From NCBI GenBank assembly GCA_964036665.1, contig OZ038528.1, forward strand, positions 12,840,501 through 12,904,500: a stretch of DNA of 64,000 nucleotides, written 5' to 3'. The position numbers and the translations under genes were made by a program. Shown in pieces: positions 56,370 through 64,000 of this stretch. Origin of the DNA: Gordius sp. MW1. Lineage: Eukaryota; Nematomorpha; Gordioida; Gordea; Gordiidae. Every line of letters begins with the position of its first letter. Within the stretch, counting starts at the first letter, position 1. The notes under the pieces were generated by a model. It saw nothing but the letters and a program-made list of their open reading frames with translations. It ran no database searches and was not told the origin of the DNA.

Positions 56370-56714
56370 ATGTTTGGTAGTAAACCACTACAATTTAGTG
56401 TAACCATAATATTTAATTGTCTGCGTGAGAATATGATTATAATAGTTTTAATTGTAATAATTATGATTTTAATGTGGTTAATTAAGAAAAATAATGAAAT
56501 AGTATGCGCGATTGATTATAAAAACGGGCCTAAGTGTTTCTTTTGTAATAAGGTGGGACACATTAGAGGGAATTGCCCTGAAGAGGGGCGTGGGGGATGG
56601 CAAGGAAGACCCCGAAGTGGTTATAGTAACAAATTTAGGGTTGAAAAACAAGTAGATAAAATAGAACCTGACCCGTCCTGTAGTTGTAGGTGCCGGAGAG
56701 GGGAAAATGATTAG
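56370..56714 (+). CDS. Zinc-knuckle (Gag nucleocapsid-like) ORF of the LTR element
   Basis: 115 codons including the stop. A canonical CX2CX4HX4C knuckle, CFFCNKVGHIRGNC, lies near residues 55-68 and is followed by a Gly/Arg-rich tail, as in nucleocapsid. Residues about 20-38 are strongly hydrophobic (IIIVLIVIIMILMWLI), which is odd for Gag. That part may be intronic or not translated, since a GTAAGT sequence occurs at 56,196 just after an ATG at 56,187. No capsid domain is recognised between the LTR and the knuckle, so Gag seems truncated or replaced. The ORF ends at TAG (56,712-56,714) in the same frame as the protease ORF. Confidence 0.65.
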   Translation: MFGSKPLQFSVTIIFNCLRENMIIIVLIVIIMILMWLIKKNNEIVCAIDYKNGPKCFFCNKVGHIRGNCPEEGRGGWQGRPRSGYSNKFRVEKQVDKIEPDPSCSCRCRRGEND

Positions 56715-58220
56715 CAACCAGGGAGGGCTGCTATAACTATAAATAATTTTCGTAAAAAATTAAGTCCAGTCCCTCCCAAAATAATTATCACAAAATCCCC
56801 TCCCAAAATAATTATTCCAAAATCCATTCCCAAAATAATTATTCAAAAATCCCCTCCCAAGTTAAATATCTTAAAACCCTCTTACAAAATAAGTAACCCA
56901 CAGTACCCTCCCCTAATAAACAAAAAAATACACCCTCCCCTATTACAAATCCCTACCCCCACTGACCTAGTAAATAGATCAAAACCCCTTATTCTAATAA
57001 ACAGCCTCACCCCCTTTAAATATATTCCTGTAAGTATAGGTTCAACACTACCTATCAAACTTAGCCATAAGATAAACATCTGTCCTTTGAAAATCAAACC
57101 TTGTAGAATTTCCACCAACCCTATTACCAAAAATAGTAATCTAACTTTCCCTTCCCTAAGCAGATCTGTTCCCTTTAATAAACCGATAATCCCTCCCTTA
57201 ATGTCCCTTTCGATAAGCACATGCCCTACTTCCTTAACTTTCAAGAAATCTAAAATAATAAAATCGTTGTTATCCCCTTCCCTTTTAATAAGATATTCAA
57301 AGCAACATATGCCACATGCATATCGATCATTTTCTTCTTTTATAAGATCTACGCCTTCCCAACAAAATATTATGTCTCAATCAAAATTAGTTAAAAATTT
57401 TCAGGTAGATAGTAAGCCCTCCTTGAGATGCTTTCCTTTAAAAGTAAGAAAAGAGGGGAAAGAAGTATTAAGAGCACCTGGCGGTAAGAATCAAAACGGA
57501 ATAAAAATAAACTCGGGGGTTAACGAAGGTTTAAGGAATATTAATGAACTAACGATAAAAAAAGTTGTGGGGGATATTAATGCAGCATCAATAAATAAAA
57601 TTGTTGTAGATAAAAAGAAAACAGGGGTTAATATGATTTTGGAGGATAAAATTAAAGTACCAATTAATGGAATGGTTGGGAATAAAAGGGTAACAAGGAT
57701 TAATAAAATGTTGGCGGATATAACTGAAAGGGGTTTAAACAGTAACGAAGAGGATAATTACGTAAATGTAATTAAAAGGTTTTTTAAAGGGTTAACACAG
57801 AGTAATCGTCCCTTTACTAAATTGAAAATTGACAATAAGGTAATTGAACGGTTAGGAGACAGTGGAGCAACCATATCGCTAATAAGCGATAAACAATTTA
57901 AGTCTACCTGGCCGAATAAGAAGTGGGAGAAAACGAATATTATAGCTAGACAGGTAGACGGGGGAGAAATAAAAATAGTGGGTAAGGTTATGGCTGAAGT
58001 AGAGGTAGGAATCAAAAAATTGATATTACTCTTGTATATTAGGTCCGTGGAGATTAAACCTATATTAGGGTGGGAATGGCTTAAGGTGATAGGGCCGTTG
58101 AATAATTGGTTTGGCTTATGTGAGAAGATCCAATGTAGTGGACCATGGGAAATGGGTGAAAAAGATTTCGGCGGAGCAGGTAGGAACCCCTTAAGGATGC
58201 CATTTATGGCTTGGGTCTAA
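56715..58220 (+). CDS. Protease region of the LTR element, in frame behind TAG
   Basis: The frame stays open from the codon after TAG to TAA at 58,218, about 500 codons. It begins with a Pro/Lys/Ile-rich linker containing about three and a half copies of a 30-bp repeat (PPKIII.KS, 56,770-56,880). A long low-complexity linker follows, then a retropepsin active-site motif DSGATISLIS (DSGA at 57,858-57,869) and an ILGWEWL segment typical of the second half of LTR-element proteases. An internal start is possible, but the continuity of frame with the knuckle ORF suggests a single Gag-Pro polyprotein made by readthrough. Confidence 0.7.
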   Translation, partial: QPGRAAITINNFRKKLSPVPPKIIITKSPPKIIIPKSIPKIIIQKSPPKLNILKPSYKISNPQYPPLINKKIHPPLLQIPTPTDLVNRSKPLILINSLTPFKYIPVSIGSTLPIKLSHKINICPLKIKPCRISTNPITKNSNLTFPSLSRSVPFNKPIIPPLMSLSISTCPTSLTFKKSKIIKSLLSPSLLIRYSKQHMPHAYRSFSSFIRSTPSQQNIMSQSKLVKNFQVDSKPSLRCFPLKVRKEGKEVLRAPGGKNQNGIKINSGVNEGLRNINELTIKKVVGDINAASINKIVVDKKKTGVNMILEDKIKVPINGMVGNKRVTRINKMLADITERGLNSNEEDNYVNVIKRFFKGLTQSNRPFTKLKIDNKVIERLGDSGATISLISDKQFKSTWPNKKWEKTNIIARQVDGGEIKIVGKVMAEVEVGIKKLILLLYIRSVEIKPILGWEWLKVIGPLNNWFGLCEKIQCSGPWEMGEKDFGGAGRNPLRMPFMAWV

Positions 58221-60825
58221 AGTCTACCTCTCTCGGAGCCGAAACAAACGGACTATCGGTAAAAGTGGAGTCGGGGGATCAACCGACATCTTCTACCGAC
58301 ACTCGTAATCTTATGAGTGGCGATGCAGTCCGGTCCCTGAATAGTTGGTCAGGAAGTCTACAGCGGATGCTGGAAAGGTTCAAGGCTATCTTTATAGACG
58401 AGCTTGGTTGCCTAAGGGGATACGAATAAAATATCCTACTGAAGCCAGACGCTGTACCAAGGTTTTGGCCAGCGCGAAGAATACCGTTTGTTTGGCGGGA
58501 AAAGGTAGAAGCCATCTTGCTACAATGGGTGGAGCAAGGGATAATCGAGCCGGTGGAGTATAGCGAATGGGCTACGCCACTGGTACCCCTCAAAAAGCCG
58601 GATGGCAGCTTGCGCCTATGCGCGGACTACAGGGTTTCGCTTAACTCTTGGGTAGTAGAAATAAAGTACCCCCTACCTAGAATAGAAGAAATTTTCGCAA
58701 ATCTCAAAGGTGCAAAATATTTTAGTAAGTTGGACTTTGCTAACGCTTACCTCCAAATCAAGTTAAATAACCGCTCGTCGAAGTTGACCACAATAAACAC
58801 GTCCTTAGGCTTGTTTGCGTTTAAAAGACTCCTTTCGGTCTCAGCCTAAGTGCGCCCGTGTTTCATAAGACCATGGCATCAATATTTCAAGGTCTTTCTG
58901 GTGTGTTTTACTACTTAGACGACGTTCTTGTAGTGGGAGCTACAATGGAAGAGCATGATAATAACTTGTTGGCAGTGTTGGAACGAATCCAGGAACTATG
59001 GGAAAAACGTAGTAAATGTGCCATAGGAGTGACGGAACTAAAATATTTGGGACATCAATTGGGTAACGGAGTCGTTCGTCCCTTACAGAGCAAAGTGGAT
59101 GCGATCCTTAAAATGCGACCACCTCAGAATAAGAAAGAGACACTATCCTTTCTTGGGTCGGTGAATTACTATAACAAGTTTATGCCTAACATCGCGGAGA
59201 TAGCGGCACCTTTATACTTGTTGACGACGGACAAAGTAAAATTTGTACGGCGAAACAAGGAGCAGGAAGCGTTCGACGCGTTAAAGAAGATTTTAAGTAA
59301 AGGTCCGGTGCTGACATGCTTTGTTCCCGATCTACCATTAGCCGTAGCGGTGGATGCGTCACAGCTAGGTGTCGGCGGTGTGCTAGTGCATGTAATCGGT
59401 CATGAAGAACATCCAATTCTATCCTTTTCATGAAAGTTTTCCAAAGCAGAACTTAATTACTCAGTGATTGAAAAGGAAGCTTTGGCGGTAGTAGTGAGTT
59501 TGACCCCCGTGAATATTTAATTGGTCTAAGTTTCGATATTTTTACCGACCATAAACCGCTGGTATACTTTTTGCAAAGGACAATAGGGATCTATTGTTAA
59601 GTCCGAGGCTGCAAAAATGGTTATTAGCGCTGGGAAATTTCAATGCAACATTAAAATACCGCAAAGGTAAGTCAAATCACTTGCCAGACACATTATCAAG
59701 ACTGGGAAACGATAATGATGACCTAACTTTCGAAGAGTTAGAGGGAGAAAACTTCGCGGAAATAAATGTAATAACACAAAATTGCGGTGATGTCGATCTT
59801 GTAAAATGAGTCCAAGAGGATCCAGACTTAATTTTGGTGTTAAATTACTTGACGGGAAAAAGTACACTAGAAACGGTACCATCTTCTTATCGAAGCGTGA
59901 TAAACGAACTGGAGGTCAACAACAACGTGTTACTACGCCACGAAAATATAGTAATTCCGTCTGTGTTGCGACCTCAAGTGCTCGAATTACTTCATGCAGG
60001 TCATACGGGCATAGCCAAGATAAAAGGTCTAGCGAAGAGACACGTCTGGTGGCCCAAGATATCACGAGATATTACCTTGTTCGTGGGACAATGCGGGCAA
60101 TGCGGAAAACTTGCCAGGACGCCAAGACACGACAAGAAGGCGAGATGGCCGTCCACAAACAAGTTTGGGAAAGAGTACACCTGGACTTCTTTGATTTTGA
60201 AGGAAAACGATACATTATTCTCGTAGATGCGCACTCAAGTTGGGTTGAATATAAACAAGTGAGCAAGTTATCTACGGAAGTAGTGGTCGATTTCTTAAAA
60301 AATCTTGCAGGTGCGTATGGTATACCGAAGAAGATTGTATCCGACAACGGCACAGCTTTTGCCAGCGTCGAGTTCAAACAATTTTGTAGTAAATGGGGAA
60401 TACAACATTTACTTACACCTCCGTATCATCCGAGTACGAATGGACTCGCGGAAAGGCACGTGGCGGTGGTTAAACGGTGGTTGAAGAACGCTAAGGTCGA
60501 GAAGGATGGGACTTGGCTCTATCGACTTTACCACAACGTCGCACCAAGGTTCCCTTCTCGGCAACCGGTTAGCCAAATATTCCTGGGCCGTTTACCACAC
60601 ACGCCGGTTGATACGATGCTACAATCCGTACGATTGGACACTACATCACAGGGCGATTCTAAATTTAAAATCGGTGATGCTGTGTGGGCACGAAATTATA
60701 TAGGAAAAGAGAAATGGTTAGAAGCTAAGATCCTATCTCAAAAGGGTATTAAAATGTACGAGATAGAGGTGCTATCTTCTCCGGGTAGACACGTACGGCA
60801 TGTGGAACAATTACGTCATAGATAA
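58184..60825 (+). pseudogene. Pol of the LTR element: RT, RNase H, integrase, broken
   Basis: RT fingers and palm: EYSEWATPLVPLKKPDGSLR and FSKLDFANAYLQI. The catalytic YLDD is at 58,912-58,923. RNase H: VDASQLGVG and FTDHKPLVYF. Integrase: HAGHTG and QCGQC zinc residues, then D at 60,184, D at 60,343 and E at 60,451 (D-52-D-35-E), with a FKIGDAVWARNY C-terminal module. Lesions: TAA at 58,427, a frame change near 58,830 just after KRL, TGA near 59,431, further changes near 59,500-59,600, and one near 60,150. The integrase catalytic part itself is open to 60,825. The RT frame lies at -1 to the protease frame, with overlap 58,184-58,220. Confidence 0.85.
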
Positions 60826-60857
60826 TGGATATGATAATCTGTTTATATTTTATCTAG

Positions 60858-61604
60858 ATGGAATATAGAACGGAATGGGTGATCGTAGAAGTGCGTTTAA
60901 GAGCACTTGACCACGAACGTAGGGGGCGGCCGAGACCGATAGTGTTTGAGGTCCGGGAGCGACGGCGCATGGAACCCTACGTTAGCGTGCGCCACGAAAA
61001 CACCCATACAGAAGAAAGGGCGGCGGGCAGGCACAGAAGGTCATCACGTCAGGAAGCGGCGAGACTCAATGCGGGCAGGCAAAACAACGCGGTACGCAGA
61101 CACCGTGGCCAATCCCGAGGTTTAGCCGGACGAGTTGACAGGGGACAGCGTCAGACTGTGGTCCCGCAAGCAGCCCGTACCACAACAACACAACGTACGC
61201 AAAACAACCAGAGGCGTCACGAGGGGAGGACAGAAGAAAGAAGAAGGTCACGTGGTCCACAGGCAGGACAGCCGGTGACGATAAGACAAACGAGAGCGTT
61301 CTGCGGGGGATGCAGAAGCTGGCACCGAATTCCGATGTGTAGGCGAGGGATCCAATCCAGGCCAGCAAGGCAGGAAAGGACGATACCGCCAGTAGAATCG
61401 GTAGTCTCGGTGGAGTCGATAGCGCCGGAAGTCACGATGACAACGATGGAACCGGAACGTGTGGAAGAAGTTACCATGGACACCAGTCAAGCCGTGATCA
61501 GCCCTGAGGAAGAGATGGTATTATTGATGGGAAATACTCCAGGGCTGGATAGCACGGACCGGGTGGTCCCTCATTTTGAAAGGATGAGGTGTGAATATCT
61601 GTAA
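60858..61604 (+). CDS. Third ORF of the LTR element: Arg-rich protein of unknown function
   Basis: 248 intact codons, starting 33 bp after the integrase stop and ending at TAA inside the 3' LTR. Residues 1-170 are very rich in Arg, Gln, His and Gly. A CX2CX3HX4C motif, CGGCRSWHRIPMC, lies near residues 149-161. Residues about 170-248 are acidic and Ser/Val/Glu-rich. There is no signal peptide or membrane segment, so it is not an envelope protein. It is visibly more GC- and CpG-rich than pol. Knuckles with three residues before the His are known from BEL/Pao Gag, so a nucleic-acid-binding or Gag-derived role is possible; this is inference. It stays open although pol next to it is broken. Confidence 0.7.
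   Translation: MEYRTEWVIVEVRLRALDHERRGRPRPIVFEVRERRRMEPYVSVRHENTHTEERAAGRHRRSSRQEAARLNAGRQNNAVRRHRGQSRGLAGRVDRGQRQTVVPQAARTTTTQRTQNNQRRHEGRTEERRRSRGPQAGQPVTIRQTRAFCGGCRSWHRIPMCRRGIQSRPARQERTIPPVESVVSVESIAPEVTMTTMEPERVEEVTMDTSQAVISPEEEMVLLMGNTPGLDSTDRVVPHFERMRCEYL
61578..61589 (+). promoter_or_regulatory. Polypurine tract, GAAAGGATGAGG
   Basis: A purine-rich stretch with one T abuts the 3' LTR, the expected start of plus-strand DNA synthesis. It is also coding (ERMR) in the third ORF. Confidence 0.6.
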
Positions 61605-61818
61605 CTTCTCCATGCAAGAATTTGTATTATAAGTTGTATTATATAACAGTAAATTATCGACATTGTAACGGATTGACGAATATATAGATCTTTATCTTTT
61701 TTATCTTTACAGCTGTATCATTGTTGTTACGTATTTCTGATATCACTTTGGATATATATAATAAATTTTGTGCACTAGATTAGCGGTTTAACTTGATAAC
61801 TGTCGGTCCATCTTGATA
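61590..61818 (+). repeat. 3' LTR
   Basis: 229 bp, equal in length to the 5' LTR. The first 15 bases supply the last codons and the TAA stop of the upstream third ORF. The 5-bp target duplication CTTTC follows directly. Confidence 0.9.
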
Positions 61819-61823
61819 CTTTC

Positions 61824-61910
61824 TTTAAACCGTTCCATTAATCTTCTAACACTGTTTAAGGTGTCTGCTGTAGGCTTCTCCGGCATAAATCCTAATTGGC
61901 TATCTCGAAT
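61824..61910 (-). pseudogene. RTE-like reverse transcriptase, 5' part, split off by the LTR element
   Basis: Minus-strand reading gives QLGFMPEKPTADTLNSVRRL then MERFK, the RT motif FGFxPGxSTxDAI..LRQLMEKYR. It is directly collinear with KEREEDLHICFIHLEKA on the other side of the inserted LTR element, so the two flanks were one gene. It is truncated upstream where unrelated sequence (a piggyBac-like fragment) begins. Confidence 0.75.
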
Positions 61911-61911
61911 C

Positions 61912-62120
61912 GGGAAAAATGTAAAAAAAGACCAGCCCAATCTTTAGCAAATGAAGAGGTTAGGAAAGACCTCACAGCTCACTGGCCCAAATATAATGAT
62001 AAAAATGGTACATGTAAAATGCCAGGATGCATATTTATTACAAATTATCTTGCAAAAAATGTGGTGTATATTTATGTTTTACGCACAAATAATTGTTTTA
62101 TAGATTTTCATGAAAATTAA
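61912..62120 (+). pseudogene. piggyBac-like transposase C-terminal cysteine-rich fragment
   Basis: Plus-strand text VRKDLTAHWPKYNDKNGTC, then (shifted by one base, about 62,045-62,090) SCKKCGVYLC, then NNCFIDFHEN in the first frame. This pattern (D..HWP....G.C..C, C..C.V.LC, CF..FH) resembles the C-terminal zinc-binding domain of PGBD/piggyBac-like transposases. It is a fragment with two frame changes, directly abutting the truncated RTE sequence. Confidence 0.5.
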
Positions 62121-62490
62121 AATGTTCAAACATTAAACATTTGTTGTAATTCATATAAAATTATATATATTTATAGATTAGAGTATAATAAAAATTATTG
62201 AAAATTTGTTCCCTTAATTACATAATAAGTATTTAAATCTACATACCGTTTTTCTAAGATATTTAAAAAAAATTTAAAAAAGTGAGCCATGATTTTATCA
62301 ATAGTATTGAGACAAATAAAAAATCTAGTTTGCAAAAAAAAAATTATGGTAACATAGTTCATGCAATAGAGGGATTGCAAAATTGATTTTCAAATCTTTT
62401 TTGGATTCCTGGCCTCATCTAAAAGAGGAAGATGAAGATATATTACTCATATAATGTTTTTTAACATTATTATTATATAAATGTAGTATT
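62121..62490. other. AT-rich spacer
   Basis: No gene or bounded repeat is recognised. Confidence 0.35.
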
Positions 62491-62496
62491 TAATAG

Positions 62497-62572
62497 GGGG
62501 CGTGGTGGCGTAATGGGTATAAGTTTAGACTTTGAAGCAAGAGGTTGCCGGTTCGATACCACCTCCAGCACT
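62497..62572 (+). ncRNA. tRNA-like pol III promoter sequence (SINE head or tRNA relic)
   Basis: Box A TGGCGTAATGG (62,506-62,516) and a perfect box B GGTTCGATACC (62,550-62,560) stand at tRNA-like spacing. GGGGGCG at the start can pair with most of CACCTCC at the end. The T-arm stem is poor, so a functional tRNA is unlikely. It sits about 50 bp upstream of sequence that leads into a non-LTR element, so it may be that element's promoter or a tRNA-derived SINE. Confidence 0.5.
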
Positions 62573-62599
62573 TATTTCAAAGATTACAAATATCTCACA

Positions 62600-64000
62600 A
62601 CGTAAACACGGCTGTCAGGCCTGGATAGCCGAGCGTCACCCCTGATCCAAGTAACGACGGGCATGGTAGGCGCCCGTAACATGTGAAAAGTCAACGAGGG
62701 TCACTACATCTTCCGCAAACGGATGTAGTTAAAGAAACTAGTTTGCTAAGGACGAGATTGAGAGTGGGCTAGCTAAATGTTGGAACGATAACGGCAAAAT
62801 GCCGAGAAGTTGCTGACACCCTCAGCAAGCGACGGGTTGATGTAGCGCGTATACAGGAAACAAGATGGAAAGGTGCAAAAGCAAGGACGATAGATGATGG
62901 CTATAAACTTAACTTCAATGGCCTAGAAACGAATAAAAATGGCGTGGAAATCATACTAGCCTCACATCTGCAAGATAAAGTCATTGACGTACAAAGAAAA
63001 AGTGGGACTGGATACGGAGCGTTGAGATTAAATGGGAAAATCAAATGGTTCCGGCTACCAAAATTGAAAGATATTTACAATGATCAAATAGTTGAACGGC
63101 TGCAAATTGATGATCAGCAGAAGATATGTGGAATAACATAGAGCAAGATGTGTTCTAGGAGAAGGGAAACCAGGTATGCAAAAAGATAAGGAGACATGGT
63201 GGTGGAACGAAGACGCGCAGCGCCTGGTCAAGTTAAAAAAAGCTTAACAAATTATGGTCAGGCAACAGAAATGAAGAAACACGATTGGCACATGTGAAAG
63301 CTAAAAATGAGGCAAAATGTTGTGTAGCCAAAGCTAAAACAGAGGTCTACGAGAATTTGAATGCCAAGTTAACCAGTAAAAAAGAGGAAAGAATGATCTA
63401 CAAAATCGCAAAGACCAGAGCAAGAAACTAGAGGATGTGGTAAACGTAAAATTAATTAAATCCGAAGGCAGCAAGTCTGCCTCAGGATTCCCCCGGGTAC
63501 GCAATTGTTTCGCCGGGGGCGTTTATTGTGTTTTAACTAACTACTACTACACATATGTTATTTCAAAAAGCGCGCGTAATGGTTATAAACTATGTTATGT
63601 AGAATGGCAAATTTTTAGGAGGTTACAAGGTAAAAAAGGGGAAAAGCGTATAGGAAGTTGTGGAGGGCTATAAGTGAAAGGGAAGAAACGAACGAATGAG
63701 CCCTCCGGCAGTGGCGTGTCTTTTATAGCGAAAAGTCACGTGATGGGCTATAAAGAGCAAGGAAGGCATCACTCTAACTCTGAACCATCAAATCATAGAT
63801 CGTTGGGAAGTATACTATAAAGAATTATTAAACAGTGAAAATGGGTTTTCGGACCACTGCGAAAGCAAGACCTATGAATATGACCCAGAGTTAGAAGTGA
63901 CAGAAGAAGAGGTTGACCAGGTGCTTAAAAAGAAAAGATGACGCTGGGTAGAGCGGTGGGACCTGATAATATACCTATGGAAGCTTTAAAATGCTAGGAC
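62600..64000 (+). pseudogene. Non-LTR retrotransposon, 5' region, endonuclease and start of RT
   Basis: Plus strand. After a leader (62,600-62,740) comes an AP-endonuclease-like region: VGWLNVGTITAK, VDVARIQETRWKG (62,838-62,876, with the QETRW catalytic Glu), DGYKLNFNG and NGVEIILA. At 63,185-63,430 come DKETWWWNEDAQ and an Ala/Lys-rich segment as in CFDP2-like/RTE elements. At 63,780-63,990 come IIDRWEVYYKELLN, EVTEEEVDQVLKK and AVGPDNIPMEALK, the RT fingers. Stops and frame changes make this copy defective, and it runs off the window. Confidence 0.75.

Larger units (their letters stand above)
55856..61818 (+). mobile_element. Ty3-type LTR retrotransposon, 5,963 bp, nested in an RTE element
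   Basis: LTRs of 229 bp (55,856-56,084 and 61,590-61,818) begin TGTG and end GATA. They differ at three positions that I can see. The target duplication CTTTC lies at 55,851-55,855 and 61,819-61,823. A primer-binding site follows the 5' LTR and a purine tract precedes the 3' LTR. The order zinc-knuckle ORF, protease, RT, RNase H, integrase and third ORF places it in Ty3/gypsy (integrase after RT). RT text resembles the Mag/K02A2.6-like branch. Pol has several frameshifts and stops, so the copy is inactive. Confidence 0.93.

Noticed and set aside
58184..58220. Programmed -1 frameshift between protease and RT
   Set aside because: The frames overlap in the right direction, but I find no X XXY YYZ slippery heptamer in phase in the 37-bp overlap.
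60858..61604. Envelope gene in the LTR element
   Set aside because: The ORF sits in the env position but has no signal peptide, transmembrane segment or fusion-like hydrophobic region.
62497..62572. Functional tRNA gene
   Set aside because: Boxes A and B are good, but the T-stem and acceptor stem have mismatches and the anticodon arm is irregular.

Overview
The window reads as AT-rich nuclear DNA of an invertebrate animal. The evidence is one intron-rich gene for the Furry scaffold protein on the minus strand, GT..AG introns throughout, and a mixed population of animal-type transposable elements (Ty3/mdg-like LTR elements, RTE-like non-LTR elements, hAT, piggyBac-like and pogo/Tigger-like DNA elements). 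The Furry sequence is strongly diverged and most of its introns are only 34-49 nt long. That points to a fast-evolving lineage with miniature introns (flatworms, orthonectids and dicyemids come to mind), but the species cannot be named from the sequence.

Layout. 1-22 kb: gene-free, AT-rich DNA holding decayed transposons. These include small poly-G/poly-C hAT-like elements with 8-bp target duplications, pieces of non-LTR reverse transcriptase (12.2-12.6 kb plus strand, 13.6-15.2 kb minus strand), a ruined Ty3-type gag-pol (17.0-18.6 kb) and a 988-bp hAT element with a transposase relic (18.8-19.8 kb). 22.2-52.7 kb: the furry gene, minus strand. I could join 45 exons by hand with every splice phase consistent, giving 11,460 coding nt (3,819 residues). 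One intron (24,949-35,529, 10.6 kb) holds a hairpin-forming minisatellite with units of about 97 and 129 bp, terminal-inverted-repeat elements, tRNA-like box-B motifs and an inserted hAT element. 52.7-54.9 kb: AT-rich upstream DNA with little to report.

54.9-64 kb: a transposon nest. An RTE-like reverse transcriptase on the minus strand is split by a 5,963-bp Ty3-type LTR retrotransposon (55,856-61,818, 229-bp LTRs, 5-bp target duplication CTTTC). The LTR element has a zinc-knuckle ORF separated from its protease frame by a single TAG followed by CAACCA, a candidate readthrough site. Its pol is broken by frameshifts and stops, but it keeps an intact 248-codon arginine-rich ORF between integrase and the 3' LTR that I do not recognise. 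Beyond it lie a piggyBac-like C-terminal fragment, a tRNA-like box A/box B sequence and the 5' part of another non-LTR element that runs off the window.

The only host protein gene is furry. In other animals Furry is a very large HEAT/ARM-like scaffold that works with Mob/NDR (Tricornered/SAX-1) kinases in cell polarity, neurite tiling and morphogenesis. Everything else is mobile or repetitive DNA. Family assignments rest on remembered conserved motifs, not on searches.
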